A DNA stretch of 22,629 nt, from contig JAZNXE010000018.1 in NCBI GenBank assembly GCA_045593725.1, positions 1 to 22,629 of the forward strand, read 5' to 3'. The stretch is from HGM12713 sp045593725. GTDB lineage: Bacteria > Bacillota > Clostridia > Oscillospirales > CAG-272. The notes under the pieces are model-generated. The model was not told where the DNA came from, ran no database searches, and saw nothing but the letters and a program-made list of their open reading frames with translations. The position numbers and the translations under genes are program-made. This document shows positions 7,990 through 15,565 of this stretch, in pieces. How positions within the stretch are numbered: position 1 is the stretch's first letter; the number at the start of each line of letters is the position of its first letter.

Positions 7990-9066
7990 TTAAGGGACGT
8001 ACACCTCGTCTATACCCATAAGAGATATCCAATCATATATTACCCCTCTGCCTACCAAGGCTCTGCTTCTTGCTCTCAGAGGATATGCTTTCGGGAAACG
8101 ACGTATAAACTCCTTCCACACATTTCTCAATGCCTCCTCGGGAAGCTTTATTTCTCCAAGCTCATCCTCGTTACACCCCAATAGATTGGCGACCGCCGCG
8201 TCAAAATCCACCGTAAGAAAATCAGCCTTGGCAAAGGGGGGAGTGCCCAGCAGCCACACGGGAGCGCTGAGCAATACGCCGCGGGGCAGATATCCGTTAA
8301 ATTCCCGTCCCTCCGCCTCAAGTCTGCAAAACACCCTATGCATAAGCTCAAGCCCTACCCGTATATCCTCGGGTCGGGAATACCCCTCAAGCTGTACCGA
8401 AAAGCTCCCGTAAACAGCCGCCCTGAAAAGTGCCTCCGTATCCTCGCAAAAGCGCTCTCTATCCCCTTCTCCTGCAGGAAGCTCCAGTCCCACGGTAATT
8501 TTCTGCCCGAAATTTTCTTCGGCTATGCGGATAAGAACGTCAAAAAGCTCCCCCTCTCTCTTAGCCGCCTCTGCCCCAAGCATTATCCCTTCGCCGCAGC
8601 GCGACCGCATAAGCAGAGTAGGCGGACTTTCTGTCAGACGGCATATCTCAAGCGCTCCTCTTGAGGCGGGATAAGAATTGAGCGTTTCAAGACACGGGTC
8701 TATTATAAGCATATCTCTTTCGGTATCAAGGAGAGCTACCTTCCCTTGATATTGACGGGAAAATCCGTCCTTAAGTATGAGATACGGTATCCTTCTGCAT
8801 ATAAGAAGATTTATAAGGCGCGGGGATATGGCTCCCGACGACACTATTACTCCCACAGGGGCCGCTCCGCAAATACGCTCCAGAAAGCTCCCGCCGTCGC
8901 TCTCCTCAAAGAAGCACAGTATAGCCGCCTCTCCCACCGCAGCTTCTCCTCTCACCGACGGAATATCCACTCTGCCTACGGCAAAGCTTCCCCCTCCAAA
9001 GCCCGAAATACCCTTGAATATTCTCTCCTCTGCTCTATCAAAGGGTAACAAGATACGCGATGCCAT
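7990..9066 (-). CDS. PEP-utilising-enzyme-like protein (degenerate PtsI/PpsA-type paralogue)
   Basis: A 358-residue protein that resembles enzyme I of the PTS in two regions. Residues about 70-122 look like the mobile phosphohistidine domain, but the usual TSH active-site motif reads ISPR (VSSGAISPRLINLL, 76-89), so the phospho-accepting histidine is missing. Residues about 150-300 look like the PEP-binding TIM barrel. RGVLLSAPVWLLG...ADFLTVDFDAA sits where EI has GxMxExP...DFxSIGTNDL, again without the catalytic residues. The HPr-binding domain of EI is absent, which explains the short length (EI is about 570). A scaffold or regulatory pseudoenzyme is inferred; the function is unknown. The start at 9066 is fixed by AGGAGGTG just upstream. 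It is encoded directly upstream of glnN on the same strand. Confidence 0.6.
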   Translation of the reverse strand: MASRILLPFDRAEERIFKGISGFGGGSFAVGRVDIPSVRGEAAVGEAAILCFFEESDGGSFLERICGAAPVGVIVSSGAISPRLINLLICRRIPYLILKDGFSRQYQGKVALLDTERDMLIIDPCLETLNSYPASRGALEICRLTESPPTLLMRSRCGEGIMLGAEAAKREGELFDVLIRIAEENFGQKITVGLELPAGEGDRERFCEDTEALFRAAVYGSFSVQLEGYSRPEDIRVGLELMHRVFCRLEAEGREFNGYLPRGVLLSAPVWLLGTPPFAKADFLTVDFDAAVANLLGCNEDELGEIKLPEEALRNVWKEFIRRFPKAYPLRARSRALVGRGVIYDWISLMGIDEVYVP

Positions 9067-9112
9067 CTTCCACCTCCTCTTATATATGGTTTTAGTTTTC
9101 CTCATTTTTACA

Positions 9113-9144
9113 ATACTATGCGCCCACAGCTTTAAACTAAAGCT
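9113..9144 (-). promoter_or_regulatory. Weak promoter with overlapping inverted repeat before the PEP-enzyme-like gene
   Basis: Reverse-strand TTTAGT (9136-9141), a 17-base spacer and TAGTAT (9113-9118) form a poor SigA match. The -35 box lies inside the perfect 7-base inverted repeat AGCTTTA/TAAAGCT (9128-9144), a position suited to a regulator. Nothing nearby identifies the regulator. Confidence 0.35.
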
Positions 9145-9174
9145 ATGATTATCCGTGAAAGGATGTACGCAAAG

Positions 9175-9207
9175 AAAAAAGACCTGTCATTGCAGCAATG
9201 ACAAGTC
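9175..9207 (-). terminator. Rho-independent terminator of the ypsA-like gene
   Basis: A 12-bp stem with one wobble pair (9196-9207 with 9181-9192, 3-base loop), followed by six T residues on the reverse strand. It begins right after the stop region of the 9210-9680 gene. Confidence 0.88.
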
Positions 9208-9209
9208 CT

Positions 9210-9680
9210 TTATTCAAACATATTTATTACTCTCAATCCCCTCTTTCGGGCATAATCTACGGTATAGGCGCTTCCGCCCTTGCTTCTGCCGCAATAAGCC
9301 ACGCAAAGCGCGCTTCCATCTACCATTTCACGGTTTCGCTTATGCATACATCCGTCGACATAAGTGTCGGAAACATACCTCACCGAGTCGGCATTCTCTA
9401 TGACGTAGTAATAGGCTTTCTTTAAATTTTCCCTCCACCCATTCTCCTGTCCGTGGCAGGGCAGATAAAGATGAAGTCTGACAAAGCCGTACTTCTTTTT
9501 CTTCTCCAGCACCTTCAGGGCGGCAATGGTATCAAAGCCCACAGCTCCCCCCGCGCGAAATTCGGTATATCCCTCGCTTATGAGCTTTTCCAGAAGCTCG
9601 TCTATCCTACGGGGCAGCCCTGCCAGATGACGTCCGTTTATGGTCCTGTGTCCCGTAAACATACAAATTTTTCCTTCCAT
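9210..9680 (-). CDS. YpsA/DUF1273-like SLOG-family protein
   Basis: A 156-residue soluble protein with the SLOG Rossmann-like nucleotide-binding fold: FTGHR at 8-12, the GGAVGFDTIAA loop at 44-54 and the C-terminal GRSKGGSAYTVDYARKRG segment. YpsA relatives in Bacillota have been linked to cell division and stress, and SLOG domains bind nucleotides or their derivatives, but the molecular role is unsettled. The start is supported by a GGGGGAG ribosome binding site. It is a single-gene unit with its own promoter and terminator. Confidence 0.82.
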   Translation of the reverse strand: MEGKICMFTGHRTINGRHLAGLPRRIDELLEKLISEGYTEFRAGGAVGFDTIAALKVLEKKKKYGFVRLHLYLPCHGQENGWRENLKKAYYYVIENADSVRYVSDTYVDGCMHKRNREMVDGSALCVAYCGRSKGGSAYTVDYARKRGLRVINMFE

Positions 9681-9703
9681 AATCTCCCCCTTATCCGTGT
9701 CTA

Positions 9704-9732
9704 TATATATTATACAACTTCTGGTGTGTCAA
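9704..9732 (-). promoter_or_regulatory. SigA-type promoter of the ypsA-like gene
   Basis: Reverse-strand TTGACA (9727-9732), a 17-base spacer and TATATA (9704-9709). A TATAAT lies nearer but would leave only 12 bases, so the listed -10 is preferred. Confidence 0.65.
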
Positions 9733-9847
9733 AAAAAGGACTTTGCTAAAAATATTTTAACTTTTTTTACTTTCTGTCATAAAGATACGCCAAAAAAGAT
9801 AAAATGTGGTGAGAACAAATGAAGATTTACAGGAGGGACCGCAAATC

Positions 9848-11137
9848 ATGAAGAAAAAAACCTTAGGGATACTTATATTGACCCTGCTGCTGTGTATAGG
9901 CTGCTTCTCGTCTTGCGCGCAGCAAGCAAACTCGCAAAAGCCTCTTTCACCCGCCCTTAGCTGCATAGCCGAAGAAAGCTCTATGGCAAAATCCGCCCTT
10001 GTGGGACAGTCTATCACCTTTTCTGCCGACGATTTTGCCAGAGCCTTAAACGTAAACAAAATAGAAAAGCTGACCATAACCTCCCTGCCTCCCGTTACCG
10101 ACGGCGAGCTTCGGGTAGGCTCTACCGTTCTCAGCTCTCCCCAGACCCTGAGCGCCGCCAGCGTTGCTCTTATGACATATCATCCCGCATCCACTGTCAC
10201 CTCATCGGAATTTCGCTTCCGTGTCAACGACAGCCAGCACGAAATCTGCTGTAAGCTTTATATTCTTGACGAGCAGAACTACGCCCCCACTCTCAGCACA
10301 GCCCCCAAGACAGCCCTTGAGGTCAGCACTCATCAGGACGTCACTCTTTTCGGCACACTCCCCTGCTACGACCCCGACGGAGATGAAACCTTTATAGAGA
10401 TAGTTTCCTACCCCGAAAAGGGAGTCCTTATACTTGAGGATAAAGCTACGGGCGCATACAGATATCTTCCCTATGAGGGCAAAACAGGCAAGGACAGCTT
10501 CTGCTACGTAGCCCGTGACAAATACGGCAATTACAGCGCAAGCGCCGAGGTAAGCCTTTCCATAAACAAAAAGGAAACCTCTGTAAGCTACGTTGACCTT
10601 GCTGAGTCACCCTACCACAACGCAGCCCTCACAATGACAAAGGAAGGAATAATGAGCGGAACACAGGTAGGCTCCTCCACCTATTTTTACCCCGATAAAG
10701 CGGTAAGCCGCGCTGAGTTTACCGTAATGGCTATGAACGCCGCGGGTATCTCAGAGGTGCTTCCCTCCACCGCCACTGTATTCGCCGACGACTCCGAAAT
10801 CAGCTCGGATATGAAAAAATATATCGCCACTGCCTACGAGCTTGGCTACATAAACGGAACGCAAAAGGATGGGAAGCTGTATTTTGAGCCTAACAGAGAG
10901 ATAACGCGCGCTGAGGCGGCTGTAATTCTCGCCAATATGATGGACGCTGCCGTGCCTACCGTCACCCCCGTATTTTCCGACTCGGACAGCATCCCCACCT
11001 GGGCACAAGCCTCGGTATATTCTATGTCATCCCTCGGTATTCTTGAAAGCTCGGGGGGCAGCATAAGCGCCTCCGCCGTTGTTACAAGAGGAGATGCCGC
11101 CCAGATACTTTCAAACTTTATGTCTGTAAAGGACTGA
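9848..11137 (+). CDS. SLH-domain surface lipoprotein with Ig/cadherin-like domain
   Basis: A 429-residue exported protein. A hydrophobic signal peptide ends in FSSC, so C23 is the probable lipidated cysteine. Residues about 75-145 form a beta-rich segment. Residues 147-240 form a bacterial cadherin/Big_9-like domain (YDPDGDETFIEIVSYPEKG, then DSFCYVARDKYGN). The C-terminal half (about 247-429) carries two to three S-layer-homology repeats, seen in YPDKAVSRAEF, FEPNREITRAEA and ASAVVTRGDAA. SLH domains bind secondary cell-wall polymers, so this protein may be held by both lipid and wall (inference). ATG 9848 is preferred over an in-frame codon at 9806 because AGGAGG lies just before it and the signal peptide begins there. 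The binding partner is unknown. Confidence 0.88.
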   Translation: MKKKTLGILILTLLLCIGCFSSCAQQANSQKPLSPALSCIAEESSMAKSALVGQSITFSADDFARALNVNKIEKLTITSLPPVTDGELRVGSTVLSSPQTLSAASVALMTYHPASTVTSSEFRFRVNDSQHEICCKLYILDEQNYAPTLSTAPKTALEVSTHQDVTLFGTLPCYDPDGDETFIEIVSYPEKGVLILEDKATGAYRYLPYEGKTGKDSFCYVARDKYGNYSASAEVSLSINKKETSVSYVDLAESPYHNAALTMTKEGIMSGTQVGSSTYFYPDKAVSRAEFTVMAMNAAGISEVLPSTATVFADDSEISSDMKKYIATAYELGYINGTQKDGKLYFEPNREITRAEAAVILANMMDAAVPTVTPVFSDSDSIPTWAQASVYSMSSLGILESSGGSISASAVVTRGDAAQILSNFMSVKD

Positions 11138-11164
11138 CCAAATACACACACTAAACAAAAAAGT

Positions 11165-11205
11165 AACCGCTTTTGCTATCAAAAGGATAGCAAAAGCGGT
11201 TTTTT
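11165..11205. terminator. Bidirectional terminator between the SLH lipoprotein and the PHP phosphatase
   Basis: A perfect 16-bp stem (11165-11180 with 11186-11201, 5-base loop) is followed by T residues on the plus strand. On the reverse strand a T run follows after a short gap. The stem sequence resembles that of the hairpin at 13904-13945. Confidence 0.88.
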
Positions 11206-11250
11206 GATATCATTTGTGCCAAATTCTGTTTTTCCGCGCTCTTCAGCTCT

Positions 11251-12054
11251 TTATATCCCCACTTCCTCAAAGTGTCCGCCCCTATACACCACCGTGCTGT
11301 TTATGCCCCTGCTCCTCAGCAGCTCTCGGGCATTATCAAACCAGCAGATGACGTCCTTAGCGGAGTGGCTGTCAGAGGAAAGCAATATCTTGCCTCCCCT
11401 TGCCTTTATCTCATCAAGTAAAAATACCGCAGGATATGGGGCGCTTCTGTACCCTCTGGATATAGCTCCGGTGTTAAGCTCTATAATGGGAGTGACCTCA
11501 AGCGCCGCCGCAAGCGCTTCCTTCGCCGCTCTCATATAGCGAGGAGCACTCTCGTCCACCAAGCTGTATTTAGCTATAAGGTCTATATGTCCCAGTATAT
11601 CGGGTCGCACAGAGCATACCTTATCGGCGTATGAGCGGTAGTAGGACTCTGCCATAGCTACCGTATCTCCCCCAAAAAACCTGCCGCATATTGCCATAAA
11701 CTCATCCCTTGAAAGGTCAATTGCTCTGTATCCCTCGGGAGTTTCCACGTAATGGATATCTCCTATTACGTAATCGTAATCGCGCCTGTCGGGAAGCGGC
11801 GCGAAGCCGTCAAGCTCTATTCCCAAATATACCTCTATTTCATCCTTATAAAGCTCTCCCAGGCGTCTGACCTCGCTCTTGTATTCCTCAATCCTGTCAG
11901 CCCCAAGGCAGTAGCTGGTATCAAAATAGGTATAGGAGTGGTCGGATATACCCAAGGATATCATATCCTTATGAATAGCGCTCCTTATATTTTCTTCAAC
12001 CGTATCCCTGCCGTCGGAAAAATCGGTGTGGGTATGCATATTACAGTATCTCAT
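11251..12054 (-). CDS. PHP-domain histidinol-phosphatase-like phosphoesterase
   Basis: A 267-residue PHP-family metal-dependent phosphatase of the HisK/HisJ type, which removes phosphate from L-histidinol phosphate in histidine synthesis. Metal ligands are visible in order: HTHTDFSDG (7-15), ISDH (36-39), GIELD (78-82), H101, GHID (155-158), ELNTG (192-196) and SSDSH (226-230). The length is normal. No other histidine gene is nearby, so a different phosphoester substrate is possible. GAGGTGATAAG before the ATG supports the start. Confidence 0.85.
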   Translation of the reverse strand: MRYCNMHTHTDFSDGRDTVEENIRSAIHKDMISLGISDHSYTYFDTSYCLGADRIEEYKSEVRRLGELYKDEIEVYLGIELDGFAPLPDRRDYDYVIGDIHYVETPEGYRAIDLSRDEFMAICGRFFGGDTVAMAESYYRSYADKVCSVRPDILGHIDLIAKYSLVDESAPRYMRAAKEALAAALEVTPIIELNTGAISRGYRSAPYPAVFLLDEIKARGGKILLSSDSHSAKDVICWFDNARELLRSRGINSTVVYRGGHFEEVGI

Positions 12055-12084
12055 CTTATCACCTCAAAATCGAGCTATGCTCTC

Positions 12085-12113
12085 ATTATAGCACAGAAAT
12101 AATCCAAGGTCAA
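12085..12113 (-). promoter_or_regulatory. SigA-type promoter of the PHP phosphatase gene
   Basis: Reverse-strand TTGACC (12108-12113), a 17-base spacer and TATAAT (12085-12090), about 30 bases upstream of the start codon. Confidence 0.82.
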
Positions 12114-12193
12114 CAAAAAGCTATCCCTGTGGCGAAAATCCCCGAAAATATTCACCTTTTGTTGATTTTTGTTCACACTTTTGCAAAAATAAA

Positions 12194-12222
12194 TTGACAG
12201 CTCTGTAAAAAAATAGTATAAT
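12194..12222 (+). promoter_or_regulatory. Consensus SigA promoter of the acyltransferase gene
   Basis: TTGACA (12194-12199), a 17-base spacer and TATAAT (12217-12222), giving a leader of about 30 bases. Confidence 0.85.
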
Positions 12223-12259
12223 ATGCTTGGGAACAAAAAAATATGGAAAGGCAGACCTT

Positions 12260-13537
12260 ATGAAAATAAAGATTACACCTAAAAGCTACGAAGATGTAAT
12301 GTCACTTCCCCCCGAAAAGCACAAAAAGCCCAAGAAGCCTAATATATTTTTCAGAACTCTCCTCAAGCTCGTGTCCATTCCCGGACTTATAGGAGTCAAT
12401 TTCAAATGCACGAAAATAGGCATGGAGGAGCTTGGTAAGAAGGAGCCATGTCTGTATCTTATGAACCATTCCAGCTTCATCGACCTTGAGATTGCGGCAA
12501 GTATCCTTTACCCCCGCCCCTTTAATATTGTAGCTACCACCGACAGCTTTGTGGGGAAATCCTGGCTAATGCGCCAGATAGGCTGTATTCCCACAAAAAA
12601 ATTCGTATTTGATATAGGGCTTGTACGGGATATGACGCACACGGTACGCAAGCTGGGAAGCTCTGTGGTAATGTACCCCGAGGCAAGCTACAGCTTTGAC
12701 GGAAGAGCTACCACCCTACCCGACTCTCTGGGAAAATTCATAAAGCTCTTGGACGTTCCCGTGGTTATGATACGCACCTACGGTGCCTTCACCCGACAGC
12801 CTCTCTACAACGACCTCAAAAAGCGCAAGGTTGACGTGAGCGCGGATATGAAGTATCTTCTCTCACGCGACGAGATAAAGAAAAAGAGCGCCGACGAGAT
12901 AAACGAGATACTGGCAGCGGAGTTTAATATCGACAATTTCCGCTGGCAGCAGGAAAACAAGATAGAGATAAACGAACCCGACAGAGCATATCTTCTCAAC
13001 CGCGTGCTCTACAAGTGCCCTCACTGCAATACCGAGGGAAAGACGCTGGGAAAGGATACTTCTCTCACCTGTAACGCGTGCGGCAAGGTATATGAGCTTG
13101 ATGAGTACGGATTTCTCAAGGCAACAGAAGGGGAAACGAAATTTGACCATATTCCCGACTGGTTCGCCTGGGAGCGCGAATGCGTAAGAAAAGAGATAGA
13201 GGACGGCACGTACAGCTTTGACGCCCCCGTCCGTATATGCATGGGTGTTGACCTGAAAAGCATATACTATATAGGCAAGGGCAGGCTGACCCACGACAGG
13301 GAGGGCTTCCATCTGACGGGAGCGGGAGGAAAGCTGGATTACAAACAAAATCCCCAAGCCACCTACAGCCTTTACTCAGACTTTAACTGGTACGAGGTGG
13401 GGGATATAATCTGTATCGGCAACCAAAAGGCACTCTATTACTGCTTCCCCGAAGGGGAGGGCGACTTTGTAGCCAAGGTACGCCTTGCCACTGAGGAGCT
13501 TTACAAGCTCTACAAAAGCGAAAGAAGCAAGGACTAA
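12260..13537 (+). CDS. PlsC-like 1-acylglycerol-3-phosphate acyltransferase with C-terminal zinc ribbon
   Basis: A 425-residue protein. The N-terminal 230 residues carry a glycerolipid acyltransferase domain with the catalytic HX4D box NHSSFID (H70, D75) and a block III variant YPEAS (139-143) in place of the usual PEG. A hydrophobic stretch near 33-47 suggests membrane association. The C-terminal 190 residues hold a four-cysteine zinc-ribbon-like motif (C253, C256, C271, C274) and a beta-rich tail of unknown role. It probably transfers an acyl chain to lysophosphatidic acid or a related acceptor. A usual PlsC is about 200-250 residues, so the tail nearly doubles it. The start at 12260 follows GGAAAGG; a TTG codon at 12227 lacks support. 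Confidence 0.82.
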   Translation: MKIKITPKSYEDVMSLPPEKHKKPKKPNIFFRTLLKLVSIPGLIGVNFKCTKIGMEELGKKEPCLYLMNHSSFIDLEIAASILYPRPFNIVATTDSFVGKSWLMRQIGCIPTKKFVFDIGLVRDMTHTVRKLGSSVVMYPEASYSFDGRATTLPDSLGKFIKLLDVPVVMIRTYGAFTRQPLYNDLKKRKVDVSADMKYLLSRDEIKKKSADEINEILAAEFNIDNFRWQQENKIEINEPDRAYLLNRVLYKCPHCNTEGKTLGKDTSLTCNACGKVYELDEYGFLKATEGETKFDHIPDWFAWERECVRKEIEDGTYSFDAPVRICMGVDLKSIYYIGKGRLTHDREGFHLTGAGGKLDYKQNPQATYSLYSDFNWYEVGDIICIGNQKALYYCFPEGEGDFVAKVRLATEELYKLYKSERSKD

Positions 13538-13552
13538 ATCCCGTATAATCCC

Positions 13553-13581
13553 TTGACAATACTATTTTTGTGTGATAAAAT
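13553..13581 (+). promoter_or_regulatory. SigA-type promoter of the small membrane protein gene
   Basis: TTGACA (13553-13558), a 17-base spacer and TAAAAT (13576-13581). The small gene is therefore independent of the acyltransferase gene upstream. Confidence 0.78.
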
Positions 13582-13615
13582 TATACTGTATTAAAATTAA
13601 TCATGGAGGTTTATT

Positions 13616-13882
13616 ATGCAAGCTTTGAAGAAAATTTTTCCCCTTTCCTGGAAGTACACAAAGGACGTTGCTAATCTCATTATCGGTATAATCCTTTACG
13701 TGGTAGTAGGCATTGTGGCAGGCGCTCTTATCGCCCTCTCCACTCTGCTTATCGGTTGGATTCCCGTTGTGGGCTGGCTCGTAGCTTGGGCGCTCGGCGT
13801 TGTAGGAAGCCTTATCGGCGTTTACGTTCTCGCGGGAATAGTTATTCAGATCCTTGTTTTCGCAAAGGTAATCAAGGACTAA
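13616..13882 (+). CDS. Small hydrophobic membrane protein, unknown function
   Basis: An 88-residue protein that is almost entirely membrane-embedded. A short positive N-terminus (residues 1-17) precedes two long apolar segments, about 19-46 and 50-84, linked by GWIPVVGW, which may form a re-entrant turn. It has a GGAGG ribosome binding site, its own promoter and its own terminator, so it is very probably a real gene. I do not recognise the family with certainty; DUF4342-like or other small membrane proteins are possible. Confidence 0.8.
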   Translation: MQALKKIFPLSWKYTKDVANLIIGIILYVVVGIVAGALIALSTLLIGWIPVVGWLVAWALGVVGSLIGVYVLAGIVIQILVFAKVIKD

Positions 13883-13897
13883 AAAACATTAGAATTT

Positions 13898-13951
13898 AAA
13901 AAAGCAACCGCTTCCACTATCGTTCTCGATAGCGAAGGCGGTTGCTTTTTT
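13898..13951. terminator. Bidirectional terminator between the small membrane protein gene and birA
   Basis: A stem of about 19 bp with one mismatch region (13904-13922 with 13927-13945, loop TTCT) has six A residues on the left and six T residues on the right, so it works for both convergent genes. Confidence 0.9.
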
Positions 13952-13966
13952 ACGTTTGGCGGCTCT

Positions 13967-14752
13967 CTATCTTACCCTGACGCTTATCTCGCCGCCGCAA
14001 AGCGCTCTTGTACCATCCGCGGTCTTAACTATAAGCTCTCCTCTGTCGTTTATATCCACAGCTCTGCCCTGCTTTTCCTCGCCATTCTCGAAAAAGCTTA
14101 TATCTCTGTCTATAACACAGGATGCACTACGGTATATATCCATATACTCCCCCATGTTCTCCGAGGTAAGCGCCGTCATAAGCTCATTACATACAGAGAA
14201 CGCAAGGGCAAGACTATCCCCTCTTGCCTCCTCCCGGCTTTCCGCTTTTCGGTTAAGCGAACCCGCAATTGCCGAAAGCTCCACCGGAAACTCCTGTGTG
14301 CATATATTCACTCCCACTCCCAGAGCCACGTAGCGCTCCTCTCCCGCAAAAAAGGATTCCGCAAGAATCCCTGCTACCTTTCTGCCATCAAGATAAAGGT
14401 CGTTTACCCATTTTATTGACGTTTGGGCTCCGAATATATCAATTATCGCCTTTCTCGCCGCCACGGCGCAAAGAGCTGTCAGACGAGTAAAAAGCTCTTC
14501 CTTGGGAGCGGGAAGCAAAAGTGTCATATAAAGTCCCGTTCCCTCGGGAGAATAAAAGCTTTTGCCAAGCCTCCCCCTCCCCTCGGTCTGCCTTTCCGCA
14601 ACTATAAGCACTGCTTCGCGGGGCTTTTTTTCGGTGGCGTAGACTCTGGCTCTTTTGTTGGTAGAGTCAAGGTTCCCGTAATAAAAAAGCTCTATTTTTT
14701 TCTCGGCAAAGCTGTCACGTATTTTCTTTGGAAGCGTCATCTCTATGAGCAT
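13967..14752 (-). CDS. birA: Biotin--[acetyl-CoA-carboxylase] ligase, group I
   Basis: A 261-residue biotin protein ligase that activates biotin to biotinyl-AMP and attaches it to carboxylase carrier proteins. The biotin/adenylate loop GRGRLGKSF (58-66), KWVND (114-118) and GRKVAGIL (123-130) are clear, and the C-terminal SH3-like domain is present. The N-terminal winged-helix DNA-binding domain of bifunctional BirA is absent, so it is not expected to repress genes. The start at 14752 follows AAAGGAGA; two earlier in-frame ATGs lack this site. It has its own promoter and is divergent from maf. Confidence 0.93.
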   Translation of the reverse strand: MLIEMTLPKKIRDSFAEKKIELFYYGNLDSTNKRARVYATEKKPREAVLIVAERQTEGRGRLGKSFYSPEGTGLYMTLLLPAPKEELFTRLTALCAVAARKAIIDIFGAQTSIKWVNDLYLDGRKVAGILAESFFAGEERYVALGVGVNICTQEFPVELSAIAGSLNRKAESREEARGDSLALAFSVCNELMTALTSENMGEYMDIYRSASCVIDRDISFFENGEEKQGRAVDINDRGELIVKTADGTRALCGGEISVRVR

Positions 14753-14780
14753 ATTCTCTCCTTTGAGTTTCATCAGGCTT

Positions 14781-14809
14781 ATTATACTATACACCAAAGA
14801 ATTTTTCAA
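14781..14809 (-). promoter_or_regulatory. SigA-type promoter of birA
   Basis: Reverse-strand TTGAAA (14804-14809), a 17-base spacer and TATAAT (14781-14786), about 30 bases before the chosen start. Confidence 0.82.
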
Positions 14810-14850
14810 TAAATATTTGCAAATTCTTTGCTCTTTGCTCACTATTCTTA

Positions 14851-14879
14851 TTGCAAAAAATATTTTTGTGTGGTATAAT
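14851..14879 (+). promoter_or_regulatory. SigA-type promoter of the maf-mre-mrdA operon
   Basis: TTGCAA (14851-14856), a 17-base spacer with a TG two bases before the -10, and TATAAT (14874-14879). No other promoter-like site was seen before the end of mrdA, so it may drive all seven genes. Confidence 0.8.
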
Positions 14880-14941
14880 TATAATGGATAATCGTATGAT
14901 GAGGTATTTTTGCCTTTTTCAAGAAAAAAGAGGTCATAATA

Positions 14942-15529
14942 ATGATAATTCTCGCTTCGGCGTCCCCAAGAAGAAAAGAAATACTTTCAGCCCTCGGCGT
15001 GGATTTTTCGGTAGTGACCGCGGATACCGACGAGGACTCGGATATCTCCGACCCTCAAGCTCTCACAGAGGAGCTTGCAGCAAGAAAAGGAAGAGCGGTG
15101 TGGAACAAGCTTTGCGCCGAATCTCCCGAGCTTGCGGATAACGCCGTGATAATTTCGGCGGATACGGTGGTGTACGCGGGCGGCGAGATACTGGGCAAGC
15201 CGCGAAACACAGAACACGCGCTGTCTATGCTTCGCTCTCTGTCGGGAGCATCCCACTCTGTTATATCGGGAGTAGCCGTAACGGTAGGCGGGCTCACAAG
15301 GACCGCATCCTGCGTTACTACGGTGAACGTGGACGAAATTCCCGAGAACGAGCTGAGAGCCTATGCCGAGAGCGACGAGCCACGGGACAAGGCTGGAGCT
15401 TACGCAATACAAGGGCTTTTTTCGGTATGGATACGCTCTATCGAGGGCTGCTACTTCAACGTAGTAGGACTGCCCGTAAATCTTCTTAACAAGCTGTATT
15501 ACGACTGTACGGGAGAATATCTCGTATAA
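14942..15529 (+). CDS. maf: Maf-family nucleoside triphosphate pyrophosphatase
   Basis: A 195-residue Maf protein, a house-cleaning enzyme that hydrolyses non-canonical or modified NTPs to NMPs and pyrophosphate. Family motifs are present: SASPRR (6-11), SADTVV (72-77), GKPRN (85-89), the SGxxHxVxSG segment (101-110) and EPRDKAGAYAIQG (146-158). The start is near the ORF limit and follows GAGGT. It is the first gene of the cell-shape operon, a placement known in many Bacillota, where Maf has been linked to septum formation. Confidence 0.95.
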   Translation: MIILASASPRRKEILSALGVDFSVVTADTDEDSDISDPQALTEELAARKGRAVWNKLCAESPELADNAVIISADTVVYAGGEILGKPRNTEHALSMLRSLSGASHSVISGVAVTVGGLTRTASCVTTVNVDEIPENELRAYAESDEPRDKAGAYAIQGLFSVWIRSIEGCYFNVVGLPVNLLNKLYYDCTGEYLV

Positions 15530-15565
15530 GCGCTGACATAAAATCTTAAAGGAAAGGAGCATACG

